From Vallitalea maricola (GTDB lineage Bacteria > Bacillota > Clostridia > Lachnospirales > Vallitaleaceae), in assembly GCF_036985595.1 (NCBI RefSeq), contig NZ_BTPU01000014.1, forward strand, positions 1-12,649: a stretch of DNA of 12,649 bases, written 5' to 3'. A program made the translations under genes and the position numbers. Positions 1 to 5,979 of the stretch are shown piece by piece (the first letter of the stretch is position 1; every line of letters starts with the position of its first letter). Below the pieces are notes generated by a model. That model was not told where the DNA came from and searched no databases. It saw nothing but the letters and a program-made list of their open reading frames with translations.

Positions 1-679
1 AACAAGAGTTGTATTGAAATCCTTTAGATAAGCTTAAAGCTCTTAGTTGTTCTGTGTTGAACCTTAACAAGAGTTGTATTGAAATTTGGATTATATTCTT
101 CATTGTTATCTAATCCACCACGGTTGAACCTTAACAAGAGTTGTATTGAAATTTTTATACCAAGTCGGGAATATTTTCAAGATATACAGTTAAACCTTAA
201 CAAGAGTTGTATTGAAATAAGGTTATGGATTACATATATACATAGGTCTATTTGGTTGAACCTTAACAAGAGTTGTATTGAAATTTATTTTCCATATTTA
301 AATTGTTTAGTTGTAGTTAGTTGAACCTTAACAAGAGTTGTATTGAAATTAAGCAAGTGACACAGTACTAAAACAAAAGAACAAAGGTTGAACCTTAACA
401 AGAGTTGTATTGAAATCTGGGATAATAGATACGGCTCTAGGGATAATAACAGAGTTGAACCTTAACAAGAGTTGTATTGAAATCATACTTTTGCCATTCA
501 CCTGTTATTGCATTCTTAGTTGAACCTTAACAAGAGTTGTATTGAAATTCAAGTCCTGAAAACGTGTCAATAACGGATAATCCTGTTGAACCTTAACAAG
601 AGTTGTATTGAAATATTATGACTACACTATGAATTGCTGCCATTATATCGTTGAACCTTAACAAGATTTGTATTATAAA
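1..679 (+). CRISPR. Left CRISPR array, leader-distal end (subtype I-B repeat)
   Basis: Eleven copies of a 30-nt repeat that begins GTTGAACC and ends GTATTGAAAT. The first copy (1-20) is cut by the window edge. The others start at 56, 123, 189, 255, 320, 387, 454, 519, 585 and 650. The ten complete spacers are 35-37 nt. The copy at 189 has one change (G to A at repeat position 4). The last copy (650-679) is decayed in its 3' half, with at least four changes after position 17, which is usual at the leader-distal end. That decay and the ATTGAAAT 3' end, the expected 8-nt crRNA 5' handle, both put transcription on the plus strand, so the leader lies left of the window. The repeat is identical to that of the right-hand array, so both probably share Cas6 and Cascade. 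Confidence 0.98.
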
Positions 680-696
680 GGAGTGTTCCTAACCAG

Positions 697-725
697 TTGT
701 AAATTTATCATATAAATAATATAAT
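697..725 (+). promoter_or_regulatory. Sigma70-type promoter for the XRE regulator gene
   Basis: TTGTAA (697-702) and a perfect TATAAT (720-725) are separated by 17 nt. Transcription would start near 732, about 80 nt before the regulator gene, and would run through the GTGTG/CACAC dyad. It lies just after the end of the left array. The region is AT-rich, so some chance matches are expected. Confidence 0.5.
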
Positions 726-760
726 TTATTAGCTTAGTATAAATTACTTATGGTTAAGGT

Positions 761-779
761 GTGTGAGATATTTACACAC
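761..779. promoter_or_regulatory. Dyad GTGTG-N9-CACAC, candidate operator
   Basis: A 19-bp sequence with perfect 5-bp arms and a 9-bp centre lies between the predicted promoter (697-725) and the regulator start (815). XRE-type repressors commonly bind short dyads near their own promoters, so this is a reasonable autoregulatory site. That role is inference; the sequence shows only the dyad. Confidence 0.35.
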
Positions 780-814
780 TTGTTAAATTTTGCACAAATA
801 TGTGAGTTATATAC

Positions 815-1173
815 ATGGAAATTGGGGTGATAAAAATAAGTGATATACTAAAAATTATTGGTGGCAGAATAAAGCAATTTAGAAAATCAAAAAAACTAAG
901 TCAGGAAGAGTTAGCGTTTATGGCATCTGTTGACCCCACACATTTAGGTAGAGTGGAAAGAGGAGAAAGTAACTGTTCAATTGAAATGTTGGATAAACTT
1001 TTGAAAGCATAAATATTAGCTTTGAAGATTTTCTTAAGCAGATACAATCTTCTAATACAGATAATAAAGTATTTCCAATTTTAATAGATAAATTGATTTT
1101 ATTAAATAAAGAAGAACAGGAATGCATTTTAGAATTAGTTGAAACAGCATATAAGATGATGAAAAAAGAGTAG
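815..1173 (+). pseudogene. XRE-family HTH transcriptional regulator, frameshifted
   Basis: The first 65 codons (815-1012) encode an N-terminal helix-turn-helix of the XRE (Cro/CI-like) family: RIKQFRKSKKLSQEELA, then a recognition helix region ending GRVERGESNCSIEMLDKLLKA. The frame stops at TAA 1010-1012. In the next frame, directly from 1012, translation continues NISFEDFLKQI and runs to TAG at 1171-1173. Such proteins usually read KAL-NIS-EDF at this point, so restoring one T near 1010 gives a continuous protein of about 119 residues. The likely history is a one-base deletion, though a sequencing error is possible. The 65-residue product keeps the DNA-binding domain and could still act. 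The start at 815 has only a weak GTGAG upstream; GTG at 827 is an alternative. The predicted target is unknown; the dyad at 761-779 is the nearest candidate. Confidence 0.8.
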
Positions 1174-1265
1174 TAGTGACTATATATTATAATATTCTAG
1201 CTTTTTGTTAATAAATATAATAATAATAGCTTAATACTTTTGAGAAAAGTTTATTCTTAATAATA

Positions 1266-1294
1266 TTGACAATTTAAAAATATGGATGTACAAT
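1266..1294 (+). promoter_or_regulatory. Consensus-like sigma70 promoter of the crRNA-like regulator region
   Basis: A perfect TTGACA (1266-1271), a 17-nt spacer and TACAAT (1289-1294) predict a start near 1301. This is the best plus-strand promoter in the region before cas6. It would transcribe the degenerate-repeat element at 1338-1436 and possibly read on into cas6, giving a 5' leader of about 435 nt. The sequence that matches the element's own spacer sits at +15 to +35 of this promoter, where bound Cascade could block elongation. Confidence 0.65.
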
Positions 1295-1309
1295 GTAACT
1301 ATAGTTTAT

Positions 1310-1335
1310 TTTCATTATATAAATTAATAGGTGAT
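1310..1335 (+). promoter_or_regulatory. Candidate Cascade target (PAM plus protospacer) of the crRNA-like element
   Basis: Positions 1315-1335 match the first 21 nt of the spacer-like segment (1367-1387) at 19 positions. Positions 1-10 (TTATATAAAT) are identical; the mismatches are at 11 and 18. The site is preceded by TTTCA (1310-1314); as I recall, TTTCA or TCA has been described as a functional 5' PAM for clostridial I-B systems. A seed match beside a PAM with poor distal pairing is what is known for CreA/CreR targets, where Cascade binds and represses rather than cleaves. Binding has not been shown. Confidence 0.55.
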
Positions 1336-1337
1336 AA

Positions 1338-1436
1338 GCAAACCATTATACACTGTATTTTGAAATTTATATAAATAAATAGGAGATGTATATGATTTAT
1401 ATAATTGTAGAACCTTTACATTAATGTATTTTGCTT
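1338..1436 (+). ncRNA. CreA/CreR-like crRNA-resembling RNA: degenerate repeat, spacer, degenerate repeat
   Basis: Two decayed copies of the array repeat flank a 40-nt segment. The first (about 1338-1366) keeps AACC, TTA, ACA, TGTATT and the terminal GAAAT in order, with small insertions and deletions. The second (from 1407) keeps GT, GAACCTT, ACA and TGTATT in order. The segment between (1367-1406) is close to the array spacer length of 35-37 nt, and its 5' end matches 1315-1335. In known CreTA and CreR systems, two diverged repeats are processed by Cas6 to a guide that lets Cascade repress a nearby promoter. Position upstream of cas6 and the strand agree with this. The toxin gene of a CreTA pair is not evident, so this could be a cas autoregulator instead. 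A 10-codon frame with AGGAG at 1381 overlaps the segment. Confidence 0.6.
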
Positions 1437-1467
1437 TTGGTAAATAAATGATGAAAGAAGGTGATTA

Positions 1468-1611
1468 ATAATAAATATATATCTATTATTAATTATATAT
1501 TTTATATTATTACCAATAACAAATATACTAGTTTTTATAACAAATCAAAAATTAAGAACATATGATTTAATCTTATTTAAAGGCATTATAGAAATACATA
1601 TAAAAAAATAG
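1468..1611 (+). other. Small hydrophobic open frame without a canonical start
   Basis: A frame free of stops runs to TAG 1609-1611. It reads as a hydrophobic stretch (YLLLIIYFILLP) followed by a short charged tail ending IEIHIKK, like a tiny single-span membrane peptide. A GAAGGTGA ribosome binding site lies at 1458-1465, but no ATG, GTG or TTG exists in frame; only ATA or ATT could start it. A one-base shift would join it to ATG ATG AAA at 1448. It may be a decayed gene, a gene with an unusual start, or AT-rich chance. The hairpin at 1608-1633 overlaps its stop codon, as a terminator would. If the promoter at 1266 drives it, it is one conceivable toxin candidate for a CreTA-like module. Confidence 0.2.
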
Positions 1612-1633
1612 GTAAATCTGCCAATTTACCTAT
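1608..1633. terminator. Perfect 10-bp hairpin, possible terminator
   Basis: ATAGGTAAAT (1608-1617) and ATTTACCTAT (1624-1633) are exact reverse complements with a 6-nt loop. On the plus side the hairpin follows a stop codon (1609-1611) but has no T-run after it. On the minus strand it is followed by seven T's, so it looks more like a terminator of leftward transcription, or a bidirectional insulator between the regulatory element and cas6. Confidence 0.4.
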
Positions 1634-1679
1634 CAGATAAAAAATAATTCAAAATGCCAAAAGCAAATTATATATCAAT

Positions 1680-1685
1680 TATAAT
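1680..1685 (+). promoter_or_regulatory. Possible -10 box of a proximal cas6 promoter
   Basis: TATAAT is perfect and would give a start near 1692, about 45 nt before cas6. No good -35 hexamer is found 16-18 nt upstream, and the region is extremely AT-rich. The cas operon may instead be read from the promoter at 1266. Confidence 0.25.
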
Positions 1686-1736
1686 ATAAAAATAATTAAA
1701 TTGCAATAATATCATTACGTTTTAAGGAGTGATTAA

Positions 1737-2435
1737 TTGAAATATTACGAACTAATAAATTCCGTAGTAATAAAACAAGATATTTCATTTTCTGATAGTT
1801 TTACTAAGTTAAGTGAATACGTTAATAAAGCAATGTTTAGAAACAATACATTAAAACAAATTCACAAAGATAATAAGGTTAAACTATATAACTTTTCTAG
1901 CTTTTATCCAATTGAGAAAGATAAAACATATAAAAAAGGTAGAGTATACATATTCAGAATAAGAAGTATTGATCAACAATTTTTGACTAATCTTATGACA
2001 TCTATGAAAACCACATCAGTAGAGACACTTCAAATTATAAATTCAGAGTTAGTAACTAAAAAACAAAAGCCAATTAAAGAATTAGTATCAATAACTCCAG
2101 TAGTTATGACAAGTGAAGAAGGTTATAAGCTACCAGAATTAAATCAATTAGAATTTGTAGAAAAAAGATTAAAGGAACTACTTGAAAAAAAATACAGTAC
2201 TTACTTTAACAAAACGTTATCGGTAGATCAATTAGCTATAAATATCCAGAGAACCAATTATAAACCAATAAAAATACCTTATAAAAATATTAATTTACTA
2301 GGTTACAAATTCAAATTAGAAATTGATTTAACTGATGAGGCACAGACTCTAGCTACTATTGCATTAGCTACTGGATTAGGTGAAAAAACAAGTTTGGGAT
2401 TCGGATATTCAGTAGCAAATTTTATAAGAAGGTGA
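1737..2435 (+). CDS. cas6: CRISPR repeat endoribonuclease Cas6 (subtype I-B)
   Basis: A 232-residue metal-independent RNase expected to cut the array transcript within each repeat, leaving ATTGAAAT as the crRNA 5' handle. The C-terminal glycine-rich loop typical of Cas6 is clear at residues 213-226 (ATGLGEKTSLGFGY), near the end of the protein as expected. H43 (IHKDNKVKLYNFS) is the likely catalytic histidine, by position in the first ferredoxin-like fold and the following FS motif. Length fits the family (220-260). The start is TTG at 1737, chosen because AAGGAG (1724-1729) sits 7 nt upstream. It is the first gene of a tight run: cas8b follows after 4 nt. The sequence ATTGAAAT, equal to the crRNA handle, also occurs over the start codon (1736-1743), probably by chance. 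Confidence 0.95.
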   Translation: MKYYELINSVVIKQDISFSDSFTKLSEYVNKAMFRNNTLKQIHKDNKVKLYNFSSFYPIEKDKTYKKGRVYIFRIRSIDQQFLTNLMTSMKTTSVETLQIINSELVTKKQKPIKELVSITPVVMTSEEGYKLPELNQLEFVEKRLKELLEKKYSTYFNKTLSVDQLAINIQRTNYKPIKIPYKNINLLGYKFKLEIDLTDEAQTLATIALATGLGEKTSLGFGYSVANFIRR

Positions 2436-2439
2436 TAGA

Positions 2440-4161
2440 TTGTTACAAGAATTAGTTAGCTTATTTGAAAAAGCTTATAAAGTGAAAGGTGATTCTCTCA
2501 TTCTAGATAGTTATAAGTTAAAAACAGGTGTCTATATTAGGATTAATAAAGAAGGCAAAATTGAGCAGCAAAAAATATATGACAAAAAGAATGAAAATAA
2601 CCATTATGATACATACCAATGGTTTTGCAAAAGAGATTATTTATCTGATTTACTTGATATGAACAAGCCAATAGATCCTAAAAAAAAGATTCATTCCAAT
2701 AATTATATGACACTATTTTTTAAAAAGGATATTGTAATTGGAGATAAAAAAATAAACTATAGTAAATTAGAAGAAAGAATTCTTGAATACTATGATATTT
2801 TATCTGACCCGCAAAAAAAATATAAAAAGGATAAAAAATCTTTAGATCTATATAACAGTATTACTGAACCTATTAATGAGGAGAATCTAACTTGGTGTAA
2901 AGAATATGTATTGAAGAATCTGCCAAACATTATAAGTAGTCTGGGAAAAATGGATTTTAATAATTATGTAAAAATATTTTTTGATCTGCCTATAGAAGAT
3001 TATGAAATTGAATCAAAGAGATATTTAGTTCCTAATTTATTTAATTCTAATAAGTATAACAAAGTGATTGATAATGATATATATGGACTAACTAATAATA
3101 ATATGGGACTTAATGCTAAAAAACCATATCTAGAACATAAAACAATGGTAAATAACTTACCTTGTCTAATAAAAAGTTCAGATACTCTTATACATAAAAA
3201 ATTTTTTGATTGGTTAGGTACTAGAAAACAAGGATGTCTATATATAAAATATGACTCTGATTTCATAAAAGGTATAAAAGAAAAAGTAACAAAAGGACAG
3301 GAAAGCTATTATTTCCTATATCTTGAACAAGGCAAAGAAGCAGAAATAAAAAATTTCGATATAATTCCAGTGTTTAGAAGTAATGTCAATCTTGAAATTT
3401 ATAATTATCTGAGAGCAGAGTACAAAGCTGAAGAAGGTCGGGAAGAATACCCTTATATAAAACAAGATACAAGAATTGGATTAGAAGATTATATTGATGA
3501 GATTTGGTTCGACAAACGATTAAAGCCTAATTATTTCCAAGACCCTAAAAATATTAAAAAAATAGGTCAGGACTTAAAAAATATAATTATAACTACTAGA
3601 CAGGCTTTGTTCAATTACTTTAAATTGAGTGATGATAACAGTATAAAAAATATAATAGCAAAATATGGTATTAAGATTGTTATGTTACAGCTTAGAGATA
3701 ATTCCAGAAGTAAAGCAATAAAAGCATATAATTTATATGTTGCATTAGTGAGTCAAATGGGAGGGAAAGAAAATATGCCAGGAATACTAAATGAAACTAT
3801 GGATACTTTATATTCTAAGATTAGAGAAAATCATGCTGATTGTGATGATGATAAACAGTATTATTTTTTAGCAGGACAAGTAGTCAGATATTTATTACAA
3901 AAGACAAAAGCAAAAGATAAAAATCAAAATCATGATGTGGTTAACACTTACCTGGAATGTAAGAACGATAAAAGATTAAAGAATGAAATAAGATACACAT
4001 TTGTGAAATATAATCATGAACTTAGAATGAGAGATATCAGCTTTAATAATGCACTAGCAATGATTCAATCATATAATCCTGAAAATACTAAGGTAGATAT
4101 GGATATGTTTTTAGCAGGATACCTTGCATCCAGTATATTATATAAAAAGGAGAATGAGTAG
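2440..4161 (+). CDS. cas8b: Cascade large subunit Cas8b (Csh1 family)
   Basis: A 573-residue protein in the position always held by the large subunit in I-B operons, between cas6 and cas7. Residues 66-95 (DYLSDLLDMNKPID, then KKIHSNNYMTLFFK) carry the block I recognise as characteristic of Csh1/Cas8b. In Cascade this subunit recognises the PAM and contacts Cas3. Scattered cysteines (for example 63, 246) show no paired CxxC zinc-finger pattern. The last about 128 residues, ending FLAGYLASSILYKKENE, look helical and are probably also made separately as the small subunit (see the cas11b entry). The TTG start at 2440 follows AAGGTG (2429-2434) by 5 nt and overlaps no other gene. The stop TAG directly abuts the cas7 ATG. 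Confidence 0.93.
   Translation: MLQELVSLFEKAYKVKGDSLILDSYKLKTGVYIRINKEGKIEQQKIYDKKNENNHYDTYQWFCKRDYLSDLLDMNKPIDPKKKIHSNNYMTLFFKKDIVIGDKKINYSKLEERILEYYDILSDPQKKYKKDKKSLDLYNSITEPINEENLTWCKEYVLKNLPNIISSLGKMDFNNYVKIFFDLPIEDYEIESKRYLVPNLFNSNKYNKVIDNDIYGLTNNNMGLNAKKPYLEHKTMVNNLPCLIKSSDTLIHKKFFDWLGTRKQGCLYIKYDSDFIKGIKEKVTKGQESYYFLYLEQGKEAEIKNFDIIPVFRSNVNLEIYNYLRAEYKAEEGREEYPYIKQDTRIGLEDYIDEIWFDKRLKPNYFQDPKNIKKIGQDLKNIIITTRQALFNYFKLSDDNSIKNIIAKYGIKIVMLQLRDNSRSKAIKAYNLYVALVSQMGGKENMPGILNETMDTLYSKIRENHADCDDDKQYYFLAGQVVRYLLQKTKAKDKNQNHDVVNTYLECKNDKRLKNEIRYTFVKYNHELRMRDISFNNALAMIQSYNPENTKVDMDMFLAGYLASSILYKKENE
3759..3765 (+). promoter_or_regulatory. Internal ribosome binding site inside cas8b
   Basis: GGGAGGG lies 9 nt before an in-frame ATG (3775-3777, Met446 of Cas8b). 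In AT-rich coding sequence such a purine block is unusual, and it is a better ribosome binding site than that of cas8b itself. It is the expected hallmark of internal translation of a small Cascade subunit. Confidence 0.7.
3775..4161 (+). CDS. cas11b: Predicted small Cascade subunit Cas11b, translated from within cas8b
   Basis: In I-B, I-C and I-D systems the small subunit is known to be made from an internal start near the 3' end of the large-subunit gene. Here an in-frame ATG at codon 446 follows GGGAGGG (3759-3765) at ideal spacing and would give a 128-residue protein, close to the size of known Cas11 proteins. The sequence is lysine-rich and has the look of an all-helical protein (AGQVVRYLLQKTKAK, then YTFVKYNHELRMR). 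Cas11 lines the belly of Cascade and helps hold the non-target strand. No separate small-subunit gene is present in the operon, which supports this. Expression is inferred from the start signal only. Confidence 0.72.
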   Translation: MPGILNETMDTLYSKIRENHADCDDDKQYYFLAGQVVRYLLQKTKAKDKNQNHDVVNTYLECKNDKRLKNEIRYTFVKYNHELRMRDISFNNALAMIQSYNPENTKVDMDMFLAGYLASSILYKKENE

Positions 4162-5067
4162 ATGAATAAAAGAGTTTATGCAGTAATAGGGGTTAAGAGT
4201 ATCATGTCTAATTGGAACGCTGATTTTACAGGACGTCCAAAGACTATTAGTAATGATAGAATTTTTGGGAGTGATAAAGCTCTAAAATATAGTATGAAAA
4301 AATATTGGGAAAATAAAGGCGAGAAAGTATTATATATAAAATCATACCAAATAAAAGAAAAAGAAGAAAAATTACAACCAAAAACATTAAAAGGACGATA
4401 CGAAGAGTTATTTGAATCATTAAGTGCAAAAACACCTTCAAAAGATGTATTGAAAAATTTATTTAGTGCTATAGATGTAATGTGTTTTGGAGCAACTTTT
4501 GCTGAAGAAAAAAATAATATCTCTATTACAGGAGCTATTCAAGTAGGACAAGGTTTCAACCATTATGAGGATAGTGAAGTAGAGATACAAGATATTTTAT
4601 CACCTTTTAGTACTGATGATACTAAAGATGCATCTACTCTTGGTAAGAAAATAGTAAGTGATGAGGCACATTATTTTTATCCAGTAGTAGTTAATCCAAA
4701 AGCATATAACAATTATATAGATATAGTAGATGATTTTGACGGTTTTAGTGAAGAAGCTTATCAACTTTTTAAAGAAGCAGGTTTATGTAGTGCTACATTA
4801 TTAGCAACTAATAGTAAAATCGGTTGTGAAAATGAATTTTCTCTTTTTGTAGAATGTGATGAAGAAGTGTATCTGCCTAATCTAGCTTCTTACATAGAAT
4901 TTGAAAAAGGTGAAGTAAATGTTATTAGATTAAAGCATAATTCACTACTTATGCAAAAAGGTATTCAAAAAGTAGAAGTATATTATAATCCTTATTCAAC
5001 TAAAATAGAAGGATTTGATACAGATAAAACTACATATATGAATATCTTTACGAAAGAAGTGATTTAA
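4162..5067 (+). CDS. cas7: Cascade backbone subunit Cas7 (Csh2 family)
   Basis: A 301-residue RAMP protein that polymerises along the crRNA spacer. The family block SNWNADFTGRPK (residues 16-27), GSDKALKYSMKK (36-47) and the DVMCFGATFAEE / SITGAIQVGQGF segment (105-132) are all present, matching the Csh2 type of Cas7. The length is typical. AAAGGAG (4146-4152) lies 9 nt before the ATG, inside the cas8b end, and the gene starts on the base after the cas8b stop. The TAA stop shares its last A with the ATG of cas5 (TAATG), so the two are probably translationally coupled. Higher expression than its neighbours would be needed for several Cas7 copies per Cascade. Confidence 0.95.
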   Translation: MNKRVYAVIGVKSIMSNWNADFTGRPKTISNDRIFGSDKALKYSMKKYWENKGEKVLYIKSYQIKEKEEKLQPKTLKGRYEELFESLSAKTPSKDVLKNLFSAIDVMCFGATFAEEKNNISITGAIQVGQGFNHYEDSEVEIQDILSPFSTDDTKDASTLGKKIVSDEAHYFYPVVVNPKAYNNYIDIVDDFDGFSEEAYQLFKEAGLCSATLLATNSKIGCENEFSLFVECDEEVYLPNLASYIEFEKGEVNVIRLKHNSLLMQKGIQKVEVYYNPYSTKIEGFDTDKTTYMNIFTKEVI

Positions 5068-5819
5068 TGACAGGCTTAACTTTTAGGTTAAGTGGAAATA
5101 CTGCCATGTTTAAAAAACGTGATGTGAATAGCAGTATTTATCTTACCTATAATCATATACACAAAGTAGCTCTATTAGGACTTATTGGTTCTATTATTGG
5201 ACTTGATGGTTATGAACAGCAATTTCAACATAACAGATCAAGTAAGGATAAAATGAAATTTCCAGAGTTCTACGAGAAGTTACAAGATTTAAAAGTGTCC
5301 ATAGTACCTCTTTCTTCAAAAGGATATTTTTCTAAGAAATTACAAGTATTCAATAATAGTGTAGGTTATGCTAGTGGAGAAGAAGGCGGTAATCTTATTA
5401 TAAGAGAGTATTGGTTGGAAAATCCTAAGTGGCAGATTTATTTATACAGTCTGGATCAAGATATAATGAATAAGATTAGAGAGTATCTTTTGGGAGGTAA
5501 GAGTGTTTATACCCCATATCTTGGAAAGAATGATCATTTAGCAGATATAACTGATGTAAAAGAAGTAGAATTCAGCACACCAAATAAAGTAAATAAGATT
5601 AATAGTTTGGTATCAATGAATAAAATTAATTTTAGCAGTGGGTTAAGAGGAAATCTAGAGAATAAATTTATGTTTAGAGAAAGTTTACCAACTGGATTAG
5701 TACCATATGATAATATTTATACATTTGACCCATTTGTGTATACTAATCAAAATGTAAAAGATATTCTGGAAGAGGAATGCATATATAGTTGTGAAGGGAA
5801 TAATCTATATATGTTTTAA
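5067..5819 (+). CDS. cas5: Cascade subunit Cas5 (Cas5h/Cas5b)
   Basis: A 250-residue RAMP protein that caps the crRNA 5' handle in Cascade. The N-terminal family pattern is clear: LTFRLSGNTAMFKK (residues 4-17), then NHIHKVALLGLIGSIIGLDGY (29-49), the conserved segment with its glycine-containing helix found in Cas5 proteins. The start overlaps the cas7 stop by one base, with only a weak AAGAAG upstream, so reinitiation after cas7 is likely. It is the last gene of the effector block; a 162-nt structured gap then separates it from cas3. Confidence 0.93.
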   Translation: MTGLTFRLSGNTAMFKKRDVNSSIYLTYNHIHKVALLGLIGSIIGLDGYEQQFQHNRSSKDKMKFPEFYEKLQDLKVSIVPLSSKGYFSKKLQVFNNSVGYASGEEGGNLIIREYWLENPKWQIYLYSLDQDIMNKIREYLLGGKSVYTPYLGKNDHLADITDVKEVEFSTPNKVNKINSLVSMNKINFSSGLRGNLENKFMFRESLPTGLVPYDNIYTFDPFVYTNQNVKDILEEECIYSCEGNNLYMF

Positions 5820-5823
5820 TTGC

Positions 5824-5979
5824 AAGGGACTGTAGTACAATACATTTTTACTAAATATTTTATTGATATAAAAGTAATATGTGTTGTGAAAAGTCCCTTT
5901 TTATTATTATAGGGAACTTTTAATATTATTCTTATAGAATATATAATTAGATAGTTTAACAATGATAAGGAGGACTTTT
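5824..5979 (+). promoter_or_regulatory. Structured cas5-cas3 intergenic region with competing hairpins
   Basis: Segment 1 (AAGGGACT, 5824-5831) pairs perfectly with segment 2 (AGTCCCTT, 5892-5899). The stem is extended inside by 5837-5845 with 5879-5887 (9 bp, one G-U) and 5848-5852 with 5873-5877, and is followed by a T-rich tail, so it resembles a terminator or attenuator. Segment 2 (5889-5898) can instead pair with 5911-5921 (10 bp, one bulged A). It can also pair over 8 bp (AAAAGTCC, 5889-5896) with GGACTTTT at 5972-5979, which includes the last two bases of the cas3 ribosome binding site. The three pairings exclude one another. A TATAAT at 5942-5947 could also be a -10 box for cas3, with no good -35. 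A role in setting cas3 dosage relative to Cascade is inference. Confidence 0.55.

Larger units (their letters stand above)
1174..1736. other. 563-base AT-rich regulatory region upstream of the cas operon
   Basis: No ordinary protein gene is visible here. The stretch contains a strong promoter (1266-1294), a candidate protospacer (1310-1335), a mini-CRISPR with two degenerate repeats (1338-1436), a small hydrophobic open frame without a normal start (1468-1611), a perfect 10-bp hairpin (1608-1633), an 11-bp inverted repeat pair (1430-1440 and 1657-1667), a TATAAT (1680-1685) and the cas6 ribosome binding site AAGGAG (1724-1729). A 10-codon frame (ATG 1392, stop 1422-1424) with AGGAG in front overlaps the mini-CRISPR spacer. 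Nothing recognisable is seen in 1174-1265. Confidence 0.7.

Noticed and set aside
79..324. Plus-strand open frame through the left array
   Set aside because: It is the repeat read as LNLNKSCIEI; the 66-nt repeat-spacer period keeps the frame open by chance.
918..1127. Minus-strand open frame opposite the XRE gene
   Set aside because: It is antisense to the conserved HTH coding sequence, with no recognisable product.
1331..1363. GTG-started 10-codon frame as the missing creT toxin
   Set aside because: It has no proper ribosome binding site and runs straight into the first degenerate repeat.
1437..1475. A second guide following the second degenerate repeat
   Set aside because: The only nearby match (CCAAAAGCAAA, 1657-1667) pairs mostly with the handle-like end of the repeat and not with sequence after it, so it lacks a guide-like seed.
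1668..1674. Seven-nt seed match of the mini-CRISPR spacer near the proximal cas6 -10 box
   Set aside because: It is flanked by AAA rather than TCA and lies in extremely AT-rich sequence, so chance is the better explanation.
1736..1743. crRNA handle sequence ATTGAAAT over the cas6 start codon
   Set aside because: Eight AT-rich bases with no other repeat similarity upstream; likely coincidence.
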